From assembly GCF_039542905.1 (NCBI RefSeq), contig NZ_BAABIS010000001.1, positions 372,001 through 436,000 of the forward strand: a stretch of DNA of 64,000 nucleotides. Reading direction: 5' to 3'. Position numbers and translations under genes: made by a program. Below, one piece after another: positions 53,723-62,221 of this stretch; the first letter of the stretch is position 1, and each line of letters opens with the position of its first letter. The notes beneath the pieces were generated by a model. That model had not been told where the DNA came from and ran no database searches. It saw nothing but the letters and a program-made list of their open reading frames with translations. The DNA is from Kitasatospora terrestris. GTDB taxonomy: Bacteria > Actinomycetota > Actinomycetes > Streptomycetales > Streptomycetaceae.

Positions 53723-54154
53723 ATGGACCGACCCGCAGTGACCGGCACCTCGCTGCTGTACCTGGTCAAGAGGACCGAGCTGGCGGTGCGCGCCCGGCTC
53801 GACGAGCTGCTCAAGCCCGCCGGCATCACGGCGCTGCAGTACACCGCGCTCACCGTGCTGGAGCGCCACGACGGCATTTCGGCCGCCCAGCTGGCCCGCG
53901 ACTCCTTCGTCACGGCCCAGTCGATGGCCGACATGGTCCGCGCCCTGGAGAGCCGCGGGCTGATCCGCCGCGAGCCCAACCCCGGCAACCGCCGCGAGCG
54001 CCTGGTCCTGCTCGCCGAGCCCGGCCGGCGGCTGCTCGCCGAGTACGCCGGACCGGCCCGGGAGCTGGAGGCGCGGATGGTCGCCGGCCTCACCGCCGAG
54101 CAGGTCGACGGCTTCCGCGAGGCGCTGAACGCGGCCTGGCGCGCCCTGTCCTGA
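53723..54154 (+). CDS. MarR family regulator
   Basis: 143 residues. The winged helix is GITALQYTALTVLERHDGIS with FVTAQSMADMVRALESRGL and NRRERLVLLAEPGRRLL. MarR proteins are released from DNA by phenolic acids or acyl-CoA esters, in keeping with the ligase/hydratase/SDR genes it faces. The start ATG at 53723 has GAAGGGAA upstream. Confidence 0.9.
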   Translation: MDRPAVTGTSLLYLVKRTELAVRARLDELLKPAGITALQYTALTVLERHDGISAAQLARDSFVTAQSMADMVRALESRGLIRREPNPGNRRERLVLLAEPGRRLLAEYAGPARELEARMVAGLTAEQVDGFREALNAAWRALS

Positions 54155-54224
54155 ACCATCGCGCCCGAACCGCCGCGCACCGCCGGTGGCCCCTCCCCGC
54201 CCGGGGGCCACCGGCGGTCGCGGG

Positions 54225-54686
54225 TCAGTCCAGCGCGTACATCCGGATGACGACCGCGCGGTCGCCGTCCGGGCGGGCGAGGCCGACGAAGACGGTCTCG
54301 GCGAGCCAGCGGTGGGCCGGGGCGTCCGTCCGGAAGACCGGGGACGTCCGGTAGTAGTGCCCGGCCTCGCTGACCTGCAGCTCCCCGTCGAACTGGTCCG
54401 GGCTGGCGGCCTTGGGCGCGTAGAAGCCGCGGTTGACGATGTCGATCACCGCGCCGTCCTCGGCGCGCAGCAGGTAGCGCGCGTCGAGCTCGCAGACCTC
54501 GCCGCGGGTGCTGCTCCAGTCGCCCCCGCCGGGCAGCACCTCCCCGCGCAGCAGGGGCCCGTCGACGCTGCCGCCGGTGATCGGGGTGAATTCGGTGACC
54601 TCGCCGTCGCCGTGGCCGATGTGGAGCGTCTCGGCCACCTCCGCCCGGATCTCGAAGGCGAAACGCAGGGCCGGGGTGAAGGACAT
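54225..54686 (-). CDS. DUF3237 family protein
   Basis: 153 residues. The sequence VAETLHIGHGDGEVTEFTPI, GGSVDGPLLRGEVLPGGGDW and YLLRAEDGAVIDIVNRGFY matches DUF3237, a beta-barrel family often found in aromatic and steroid catabolic clusters. An ATG at 54686 has GGAGAA upstream. It is divergent from the solute-binding protein gene. Confidence 0.85.
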   Translation of the reverse strand: MSFTPALRFAFEIRAEVAETLHIGHGDGEVTEFTPITGGSVDGPLLRGEVLPGGGDWSSTRGEVCELDARYLLRAEDGAVIDIVNRGFYAPKAASPDQFDGELQVSEAGHYYRTSPVFRTDAPAHRWLAETVFVGLARPDGDRAVVIRMYALD

Positions 54687-54756
54687 GAGGGTTCTCCAAT
54701 GCCTCGGAACTAGCTCTTGACTCGCCAGCTCACCAGATGCGAGCGTGACATGCAAC

Positions 54757-54772
54757 AACGTTATATGACGTT
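54757..54772. promoter_or_regulatory. Palindrome AACGT-N6-ACGTT
   Basis: A palindrome with a TATATG centre lies about 85 bases upstream of the binding-protein gene. A further ACGACGT half-site follows at 54778-54784. It recalls the amidase promoter repeat but has shorter spacing. Confidence 0.35.
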
Positions 54773-54855
54773 AGTTTACGACGTCTCGTCGTCCGCGCTC
54801 CCCCCCTCCTCCCGAGCGCCCCTCCCCCTCACTCCTCCTCGACAGGAGCACAGCC

Positions 54856-56504
54856 ATGGCTGCGAAGAAGTCGGTGCTGACGCTGCTCACGGGCCTCGGC
54901 CTGCTGGCCGCCACCGCCTGCACCTCCTCCCCGACCGGCGGCGACGCCGCCCCCGGGGCCGCGCACCTCACCACCACCACGACCGCGGGCGACGCCGACC
55001 TCTCCAAGGTCACCTGGGCACTCCCCTACGGCGAACCCACCACCCTGGACCCGGCGAAGATCGGCGACTACTCCCCGCAGACCGTCGAGGCCAACCTCTG
55101 CGACACCCTGACCCGGATGAACGCGGACTTCTCGCTGGGCCCCGGCCTCGCGCAGAAGGTCACCTGGGCCGACGAGCACACCCTGGTCCTCGACCTGCGC
55201 TCCGACGTGACCTTCTGGGACGGCTCCCCGATGACCCCGCAGGACGTCGTGTACAGCCTGGAACGCCAGCGCGACCCGAAGACCCAGGCGCTGTACGGCA
55301 ACTACCTCGCCGCCGTCACCGCGATCACCGCCACCGGCCCGCACCAGGTGACGCTCGCCACCAGGAGCTACGACCGGACGCTCCCCAAGGCGCTCTCCAC
55401 CTCCTTCGGCGCGGTGAACCAGCGCGCGTACACCGAGAAGGCCGGCGCCGCCTACGGCACCGCCAAGGGCGGCCTGATGTGCACCGGGCCGTTCAAGCTG
55501 GGCTCCTGGGAGTCCGGCAGCGGCATCACCCTGGAACGCAACACCGCCTACTGGGACGCCGCGCTGAAGCCCAAGGCGCACCAGGTCCTCTTCCGGTTCA
55601 TCACCAACAGCAACACGCTGACCGGCGCCCTGCTCTCCGGCGAGGTCGACGGCACCTACGAGCTGCCGCCGAGCAGCGCCACCGCCCTCGCCCGGACCGG
55701 CAACGGCGCGATCCACCTCGGGCCGTCCACCCAGAACGTGCTGCTCATCCCGGCCAACGCCGACTCCCCCGCCACCGACCACCGGCGCCTGGACGCGCTC
55801 TCCCGGGTGATCGACCGCGAGGCACTGATCAGGAACGTCTTCGGCGGCGACGCCACCCCGCTGAAGTCGCTCGTCCCCCCCGGCCACCTGGGGCGGCGAC
55901 CAGGCCGCCGCCACCTTCGACGCCGCCTACCAGGCCCTGCCCGCCGTCCCCGCCCCGGACACCGCCAAGGCCAAGGAGCTCGCCCAGCAGGCCGGCCCGC
56001 TCACCCGCCCGCTGACCGCCGCCATCCCGGCGGGCGACCAGCGCTCGCTCCAGGCGATGACCTTCATCCAGGCCGCGGCCAAGAAGATCGGCATCGACAT
56101 CGAGATCAAGCAGCTGCAGCCCACCGAGATGTCCTCGCTGTTCTACGACCCGTCCGTCCGCAGGAGCCTCGACCTGGTGCTCACCTTCGGCTACGTCACC
56201 ATGCCCGACCCGGCCTCGTACGTCGCCGAGATGGTCACCCCGCGCGGCATCTTCAACTGGACCGGCTACGACGACGCCGAGGTGACCCGCCTGCTCGACC
56301 AGGCCCGCACCGCCACCGACCCGACCGCCTCCGCCACCGCGTACGCCGGTGCCCAGGCGCTGTTCACCCCCCACCGCGCCGGCGGTCTACCTGGCCACCA
56401 CGCACGAGCGGATGTTCATGAACAAGCGCCTCTCCGGCGCGCCGACCTCCTTCGCCTACCTGGGCATGCCGTGGGCCGCAGCCCTCGGCGGCACCGGCAA
56501 GTAG
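54856..56504 (+). pseudogene. Family 5 solute-binding lipoprotein, broken by two frameshifts
   Basis: The N-terminus has a lipobox (LLAATACTSS), and the body follows the oligopeptide/nickel binding-protein family: TLDPAKIGDYSPQTVEANL, VTFWDGSPMTPQDVVYSLE, MCTGPFKLGSWESGSGITLE. Frame 1 ends its family match in a C7 run at 55875-55881; removing one C restores TWGGDQAAATFD. A second break is in a C6 run at 56367-56372; removing one C restores AVYLATTHERMFMNKRLSG to the stop at 56502. Repaired, it would be 548 residues. Either these are sequencing errors in homopolymers or the gene is dead. Confidence 0.82.
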
Positions 56505-56604
56505 CCCGGCCACACCGACTCCCCGCGCCCCCGGCGGTCCTGCCGACCGCCGGGGGCGCGGCACGTCCGCCCCCCTCCAGCACCGAGCACCCGGAGTCCT
56601 CCCG

Positions 56605-56946
56605 ATGCCCCCGTTCGACCAGGCGCTGCACGAACCACCGGGGTTCGACCCCGCCGCCCACCCCTCCTTCGCCCGGCTGCGCCGCACCACCCGCCGGCTG
56701 CGGCGCCGGCTGCTGGCCGCCAACGCCGCCGCCGGGCTCCTGACCGCCCTCGCCCCGCTGACCGGCGGCGGCCTCGCCACCCCGCTGCTGGGCGGCTACA
56801 CCGTCGGCATGCTGCTGCTCAGCCTCCAGGCCGCCACCCTGCTGGGCTCCGCCGCCTGGTACGAGCGCGCCTGCCGCACCCACGGCGACCCGCACGCCGA
56901 CGCCCTCGCGGCGGCCGCGCACGACCGCGGGAGGGCCCGGCCGTGA
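56605..56946 (+). CDS. DUF485 membrane protein
   Basis: 113 residues. Two hydrophobic helices (about 40-58 and 66-88) follow a charged N-terminus with FARLRRTTRRLRRRL, in the manner of DUF485 proteins that sit before acetate/solute symporters. It overlaps the symporter start by 4 bases (GTGA), so the two are translationally coupled. It may act as an accessory subunit. Confidence 0.8.
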   Translation: MPPFDQALHEPPGFDPAAHPSFARLRRTTRRLRRRLLAANAAAGLLTALAPLTGGGLATPLLGGYTVGMLLLSLQAATLLGSAAWYERACRTHGDPHADALAAAAHDRGRARP

Positions 56947-58556
56947 CCGCCTCCGCCGTCCTCCTCGCCGCCGACCAGGGCTCGCTGCTCTCGCCGCTGA
57001 CCGCCTTCCTGGTGGTGATCTGCCTCTGCTTCCTGCTCTGCCTGGTCGCCGGCGTCGCCAACGACACCGCCGCCGACTTCTGGACGGCCGAGCGCTCGAT
57101 GCCCGCGCTGCGCAACGCCCTCGCCCTGTGCGGCGACTACCTCCCCGCGACCGCCCTGCTCAGCCCGGTCGGCACCGTCGCCCTCGCCGGGTACGACGGC
57201 ATGGCGACCGCCGCGAGCGCCGCCGCGAGCACGGCCGTGCTGCTGGTCCTCGCCGAGCCGCTGCGCAACACCGGCCGGTTCACCCTGGGGTCGGTGCTCG
57301 CCTCCCGCGCGCCCGGGCCCGCCGGGCGGGCCGCCCGGATCGCGGGCGCGGTGACCACGCTGGCGGTCTGCGTCCCGCTGGCCGTCGTGCAGCTCAGGGT
57401 CGCGGGCGAGGCCACCGCGTACGTCCTCGGGTCGCGCACCCCCGGGGCGGCGCTGGTCTGCACGGTGCTCAGCGGACTGCTGATCACCACCTTCGCGGCC
57501 TTCGGCGGCATGCGCGGCACCGGCATGATCCAGACCGGCAAGACCCTCCTGGTGCTCGGCGTGGTCGTCGCCCTCGCGGTGGCCGCCGGCGGCGCGCTCC
57601 ACTGGGACTTCGACGCGCTCATGGACCGCTCGGCGATCGGCGGGGGCGGCGCGGCCGTCTTCCACGCCCCCGGCCTGCTCTTCGGGCCCGGCGCGCCCGG
57701 CCCGCTCGAACAGTTCTCGCTCTGCCTGACCGTGGCGCTCGGGTCCGCCGTCGTCCCGCCCCTGCTGATGCGCGTCGGTGCCTCCCTCGACGGCCGCGCC
57801 GCCCGGCGCGCCACCGGGTGCGCCGCCGCCGTGATCAGCGTCTTCTACGGCCTGGTGGTCCTGCTCGGCCTGGCCGCCGCCGCGGTCGTCGGCGTCCGCG
57901 GGATCGCCACCGACGACCCGCAGGGCAACTCCGCGCTGCTCCTGCTCACCGACGCCCTCGCCCACGGCGCCGGCGGCCGGGTGCTGTTCACCGCGGTCGC
58001 CTGCGCCGTCTTCGTCACCGCGCTCGCCTCCGTCGCCGGGCTCACCCTCGCCGGCGCCGCAGCCCTCTCCCACGACCTGCACACCGGGGTGCTGCGCCGC
58101 GGCCGCTCCACCGACCGGCGGGAGCTCGCCGCCGCCCAGTGGTCGATCGTGGCGGTGGGCGTGGTCGCGGTCGGGCTGGCCGTCCTGCTGCGCGGCTGGA
58201 GCATCCTCTTCCTGGCCTCCTTCGCGGCCGCCGCCGCGGCCTCGGTGATCCTGCCCGCCCTGCTCTACACCCTCTTCTGGCCCGGCTTCTCCCGGCTCGG
58301 GATGCTGTGGACGCTGCACGGCTCACTCGCCTGCTGCGTCCTGCTGCAGCTCTTCGGCCCGACCGTGTCGGGGCAGCCGTACTCGCTGCTCCCCGGCGTC
58401 GACTTCCACTGGTTCCCGCTGCAGAACATCGCCGTGGCCACCGTCCCCGTCGGCTTCCTGCTCGGCTGGGCCGGCAGCCGCCTGCGGCCCCCGACGCCCG
58501 CCGAACGGGCGGCCTGCACCGCGGCGGAGACCGCGGTCCTGGTCGGCCGGACCTGA
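56943..58556 (+). CDS. Sodium:solute symporter (ActP-like)
   Basis: 537 residues with about thirteen helices. The SSS features include DFWTAERSMPALRNALALCG and GDYLPATALLSPVGTVALAG near the start. Close relatives carry acetate, glycolate or other short acids into the cell. It is coupled to DUF485 and follows the broken binding protein, so it may take up a catabolic substrate. Confidence 0.85.
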   Translation: MTASAVLLAADQGSLLSPLTAFLVVICLCFLLCLVAGVANDTAADFWTAERSMPALRNALALCGDYLPATALLSPVGTVALAGYDGMATAASAAASTAVLLVLAEPLRNTGRFTLGSVLASRAPGPAGRAARIAGAVTTLAVCVPLAVVQLRVAGEATAYVLGSRTPGAALVCTVLSGLLITTFAAFGGMRGTGMIQTGKTLLVLGVVVALAVAAGGALHWDFDALMDRSAIGGGGAAVFHAPGLLFGPGAPGPLEQFSLCLTVALGSAVVPPLLMRVGASLDGRAARRATGCAAAVISVFYGLVVLLGLAAAAVVGVRGIATDDPQGNSALLLLTDALAHGAGGRVLFTAVACAVFVTALASVAGLTLAGAAALSHDLHTGVLRRGRSTDRRELAAAQWSIVAVGVVAVGLAVLLRGWSILFLASFAAAAAASVILPALLYTLFWPGFSRLGMLWTLHGSLACCVLLQLFGPTVSGQPYSLLPGVDFHWFPLQNIAVATVPVGFLLGWAGSRLRPPTPAERAACTAAETAVLVGRT

Positions 58557-58630
58557 GCGCGCCCCGGCCCGCTGGCCCGGCGCGGGCGCCGACCTCACGA
58601 TGAGGAGGACAGGTGCGGAGAGGACAGCCG

Positions 58631-59434
58631 ATGGACCCGACCGACGTCGCGTGGGACCTGGCCGTCGCCGGGCCGGCCGGTGCCCGCCAGGCGGTGCTGC
58701 TGCTCCCCGGCGGGCTGAACTCCGCCCGGTCGTACGCCGAGGTGATGGCCGAGCCCGCACTCGCCGGGGTGCGGCTGCTCGCCGCGACCCTGCCGGGACA
58801 CTGCGGGACGGCGCCGCCGGAGGACTTCACGGTCGGCACCCTGGCCCGGCACACCGCCCGGCTGGCCGAGGAGCGGTCCGTCGACGTCGTGGTGGGATTC
58901 AGCATGGGCGCCACGGTCGCGGCCGAGATGGTCGCGACCGGCGCGTTCACCGGCCCGACCGTACTGCTGGGCATCAGCATGTCCCCCGCGGACGAACCCG
59001 CGTTCTTCCGGGCCCTCTGCCGCCTGGGCGACGTCCTCGGCCCGCTGCCGTCCGCCGCCCTGCTGAAGCTGATGGGCCCGGCCTCGAAAGGCATGCGCGT
59101 GCCGCCCGAGCGCCGGGCCGAACTCCTCCGCGACCTGCGGCGGAACGAGCCGCGCGCGGTGCGCCGGATCCTCCGCGGCTACCTGGACCACCTCGGCACC
59201 CACGAGCGGCCCGCCGTACGCCTGTGTGCGGCGGGCGTGCCGGTCTGGGTCGTGCACGCGGAGAAGGGCGACGGCGGGCTCACCGCCGACGAGCGGCGCA
59301 CGTTGGACGCCTGCCCGCACGCGACGGTGGTCACGGTTCCCGGCTCCAGCTTCTTCCTGCCCAACGAGGAGCCGGGACGGATCGCCGACGTCCTGGTGGA
59401 GGCGCTGGCGGTGGCGGGAGCCGGTCCGCGCTGA
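58631..59434 (+). CDS. Alpha/beta hydrolase without the catalytic His
   Basis: 267 residues from the ATG at 58631 (GAGAGG upstream; a GTG at 58613 after AGGAGG is an alternative). The nucleophile elbow VVGFSMGATVAAEM has Ser91. The C-terminal block VPGSSFFLPNEEPGRIADVL corresponds to the PGxGHFxxxExP box of relatives, but His is replaced by Phe241. The acid is uncertain. It is probably inactive or uses another residue. Confidence 0.78.
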   Translation: MDPTDVAWDLAVAGPAGARQAVLLLPGGLNSARSYAEVMAEPALAGVRLLAATLPGHCGTAPPEDFTVGTLARHTARLAEERSVDVVVGFSMGATVAAEMVATGAFTGPTVLLGISMSPADEPAFFRALCRLGDVLGPLPSAALLKLMGPASKGMRVPPERRAELLRDLRRNEPRAVRRILRGYLDHLGTHERPAVRLCAAGVPVWVVHAEKGDGGLTADERRTLDACPHATVVTVPGSSFFLPNEEPGRIADVLVEALAVAGAGPR

Positions 59435-59466
59435 GACCGCCGTCCGTCCGGCGGCGGAAGCACCGG

Positions 59467-59508
59467 GAGCGCCCGCCCCGTCGACTTCGCTGTGCGGGGC
59501 GGGCGCTC
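59467..59508. terminator. Bidirectional hairpin terminator
   Basis: A perfect 14-bp stem: GAGCGCCCGCCCCG (59467-59480) pairs with 59495-59508. It lies between the convergent hydrolase and ABC ATPase genes. Confidence 0.85.
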
Positions 59509-59524
59509 TCGTGGTGACGGGGGG

Positions 59525-60304
59525 TCAGGCGGCGGACCTGCGCTGCGGCTTCCAGCCGGGCTTGGGGACGGAGGCGAGCAGGCGCCGCGTGTACGGGTCC
59601 TGCGGGGTGCCGAGGACGTCGGCGACCGGGCCGCGTTCGACGACCCGGCCGGCCCGCATCACCAGGACGTCGTCGCTGATGTGCCGGACGGCGCCGAGGT
59701 CGTGGGTGATGAACAGCAGCGCCGTGCCGGTGTCGGCGCGGATGCGGGCCAGCAGGCCGAGGACCTGCGCCTGGATGGAGACGTCCAGGGCCGCGATCGC
59801 CTCGTCCAGGATCAGCACCTGCGGCTCGGCGGCGAGCGCGCGGGCGATCGCCGCGCGCTGGCGCTGCCCGCCGGAGAGCGCCCGGGGCAGGGAGCGGGCC
59901 TGGCGTTCGTCCAGGCCCACCATGTCGAGCAGGTCGGCGACCCGGGCGCGCAGCGCGTCGGCGGGCAGCGGGCGGTGCAGGCGGACGGCCTCGGCCACGG
60001 CGTCGCCGATGCGCTGGCGGCGGTCGAGCGAGGAGTACGGGTCCTGGAAGACCATCTGGATCTGCCGTCCCCGGGCCCGGCGCTCGCGCGAGCCGATCCG
60101 GCCGGGCCGGCGCTCCTCGCCGGCGACGGTGATCCGGCCGGCGGTGGGCGTCTCCAGTCCCGCGATCATGCGGGCGGTGGTGGTCTTGCCGGAGCCGGAC
60201 TCGCCGACGATCGCCAGCGAGCCCTGGGCGGGGAGCGCGAAGGCGACCTCGTCGACGGCGACGAAATCGCCGTACTCCTTGCGCAGGTCGTGGACCTCAA
60301 GCAT
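59525..60304 (-). CDS. ABC transporter ATPase, OppF/DppF-like
   Basis: 259 residues. Walker A GESGSGKTTT is near 33-42, the Q-loop is FQDPYSSLDRRQ, the signature LSGGQRQR is near 143 and Walker B VLILDEAIAALD follows; note Ala after Glu where most members have Pro or Thr. With the ATPase upstream it powers a dipeptide- or nickel-type importer. Its start overlaps that gene by 8 bases. Confidence 0.88.
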   Translation of the reverse strand: MLEVHDLRKEYGDFVAVDEVAFALPAQGSLAIVGESGSGKTTTARMIAGLETPTAGRITVAGEERRPGRIGSRERRARGRQIQMVFQDPYSSLDRRQRIGDAVAEAVRLHRPLPADALRARVADLLDMVGLDERQARSLPRALSGGQRQRAAIARALAAEPQVLILDEAIAALDVSIQAQVLGLLARIRADTGTALLFITHDLGAVRHISDDVLVMRAGRVVERGPVADVLGTPQDPYTRRLLASVPKPGWKPQRRSAA

Positions 60305-61322
60305 GGCTGCCGGCCTCCTCGGACGAGTGCGGGTGCGGGTGCGGGTGCGGGTGCGGGTGCGGGTGCGGGACGTGGCAGGACGCCGTGGACGCGCCGACGG
60401 CGGACGGCCGCGGCCGCTCCTCGCGGCAGCGCTCCACCACGCGCTGGCAGCGGTCGGCGAAGGCGCATCCGTCGGGGGCCTCGAAGCCGGAGAGCGGCCG
60501 GCCGTCGATGGCGCGCAGCGCGGCGCCGGCGTCGTCGACCGAGGGGCGGGAGGCGAGCAGCGCCCGCGTGTAGGGGTGGGCGGCGCCGCCGCGCAGCCGG
60601 TCGGCGGGGAGCTCCTCGACGGTCGAGCCGGCGTACATCACGGCGACCCGGTCGCAGACGGCGGCGGCGAGTTCCAGGTCGTGGGTGATGAACAGCATCG
60701 CCAGTCCGCGGGCCGCGCGGGTCTCGGCGACGATGGCCATCACCTCCTCCTGGGTGGTGACGTCGAGGGCGGTGGTCGGCTCGTCGGCGAGCAGCAGGCG
60801 CGGCTCGGCGGCGAGCGCGGCGGCGATCATGACGCGTTGCAGCAGGCCGCCGGAGAGCTCGTGGGGGCGTTGGCGCATCCGCCGTTCGGCGTCCGCGATG
60901 CCGACCTCGCGCAGGATCCGGGTGACCCTGGCGACCGCGTCGGCGGCCGGGAGGCGGCGGGCGGCGGTGAGCCCTTCGGTCAGGAAGTCGCCGATGCTGC
61001 GGGCCGGGTTGATGTGGGCCCGCGGGTCCTGGAAGACCATGGCGACGTCGCCGGCGCGGAAGGCCCGCAGGCGTTCGGGGGTCATCGCCGGGACGGACTC
61101 GCCCGCGAACAGCAGCTCGCCGTGGATCCGGGCGGCCGCGGGCAGCAGGCGCAGCACCGAGCGGGCGGTGAGCGACTTGCCGGAGCCGGACTCGCCGACC
61201 AGGGCGAGGGCTGCGCCCTCGGGGACGGTCAGGTCGGCGCGGTGGACGACGGTGCGCAGCGCGCCGTCGAGCGGCAGGTCGATCCGCAGTCCGCGGATCT
61301 CCAGCAGGGGTCGGGGGCTCAT
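60297..61322 (-). CDS. ABC transporter ATPase, OppD/DppD-like, with His-Pro tail
   Basis: 341 residues. Walker A GESGSGKSLT is near 43, the signature LSGGLLQR is in ELSGGLLQRVMIAAAL, and Walker B is LLLADEPTTALD. The C-terminal oligopeptide domain has Cys-rich GCAFADRCQRVVERC. It ends with seven Pro-His pairs (PHPHPHPH) and SSEEAGSHA. The His-Pro tail may bind metal or be the product of repeat slippage. The start overlaps the permease stop (ATGA). Confidence 0.87.
   Translation of the reverse strand: MSPRPLLEIRGLRIDLPLDGALRTVVHRADLTVPEGAALALVGESGSGKSLTARSVLRLLPAAARIHGELLFAGESVPAMTPERLRAFRAGDVAMVFQDPRAHINPARSIGDFLTEGLTAARRLPAADAVARVTRILREVGIADAERRMRQRPHELSGGLLQRVMIAAALAAEPRLLLADEPTTALDVTTQEEVMAIVAETRAARGLAMLFITHDLELAAAVCDRVAVMYAGSTVEELPADRLRGGAAHPYTRALLASRPSVDDAGAALRAIDGRPLSGFEAPDGCAFADRCQRVVERCREERPRPSAVGASTASCHVPHPHPHPHPHPHPHSSEEAGSHA
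60327..60368 (-). repeat. Seven-unit hexanucleotide repeat encoding Pro-His
   Basis: Seven perfect GTGCGG units on the plus strand encode (Pro-His)7 near the C-terminus of the ATPase on the minus strand. Confidence 0.85.
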
Positions 61323-62221
61323 GCGTTCGCTCCGGGCAGGCGTCGGGACAGGCCGGTGCCCAGCAGGTTGAACGCGACGACGACGACCAGGACGGCGAGG
61401 CCGGCGTAGAGCGACTGCTGCGGCTGGCCGGCGAGGATGGAGGGTGCCCCGTTGGACACCATCAGGCCCCACTCGGGGGCGGGCGGCCGGCTGCCGAGGC
61501 CGAGGAAGGAGATCGCGGCGACGTCGAGCAGCGCGTAGCCGAAGCCGATGGTGGCCTGGACGAGGACGAGCGGCAGCAGGTTGGGCAGCAGGTGCCGCAG
61601 CCAGATCCGGGCGGTCGGGGCGCCGAGCAGCTGGAGCGCCGACACGTACGGCAGGTGGCGTTCGCGGATCGCGGCGGAGCGCACCACGCGGGTGACCAGG
61701 GGCAGGTAGGCGACGGACAGGGCGGCGATCGGCGCGGCGAGGCCGGCGCCGAAGACGGCGGCGGCGATCACGGCCATGATCAGGCCGGGGAAGCCGAAGA
61801 CGATGTCCAGGGCGCCGGAGACGATCCGGTCGAGCAGGCCGCCGGACCAGGCGGCGGCCAGGGCGAGCAGGGTGCCGAGCGTGGTGGACACCAGGATCAC
61901 CACGGCGGGGGCGGCGAGGCTGGCCCGGGCCCCGGTGATCAGCCGGGAGAGCAGGTCGCGCCCGGTGTCGTCGGTGCCGAGCGGGTGGGCCGGGGACGGT
62001 CCGGCGTTGACACCGAGCGGGTCGACGGCGTTGGGGTCGTGCGGGGCGATCAGCGGCCCGAGGACGGCCAGCAGGACGAACAGCGCGACCACGCAGCCGG
62101 CGACGGGGGTGAGGCGGTCGCGCGGGGCGCGGGGCTTCGGCGCGGCGGCGGTGCGGGTCTCCGGCACGGCGGCGGTGCGGGTGGACCGGGCGGTGGCGCG
62201 GGTGGACCGGGCGGTGGTCAT
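61319..62221 (-). CDS. ABC transporter permease, DppC-like
   Basis: 300 residues. A cytoplasmic Thr/Ala/Arg-rich N-terminus of about 35 residues precedes a helix VAGCVVALFVLLAVLGPLIA and the HPLGTDDTGRDLLSRLITGAR motif typical of DppC/OppC. Five more helices include the EAA-like loop SALQLLGAPTARIWLRHLLP. It overlaps the upstream permease by 4 bases (ATGA). Confidence 0.88.
   Translation of the reverse strand: MTTARSTRATARSTRTAAVPETRTAAAPKPRAPRDRLTPVAGCVVALFVLLAVLGPLIAPHDPNAVDPLGVNAGPSPAHPLGTDDTGRDLLSRLITGARASLAAPAVVILVSTTLGTLLALAAAWSGGLLDRIVSGALDIVFGFPGLIMAVIAAAVFGAGLAAPIAALSVAYLPLVTRVVRSAAIRERHLPYVSALQLLGAPTARIWLRHLLPNLLPLVLVQATIGFGYALLDVAAISFLGLGSRPPAPEWGLMVSNGAPSILAGQPQQSLYAGLAVLVVVVAFNLLGTGLSRRLPGANA

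Noticed and set aside
60327..60368. Short tandem repeat considered as a CRISPR or origin element
   Set aside because: The unit is only six bases, has no spacers and lies in frame inside an ABC ATPase gene.
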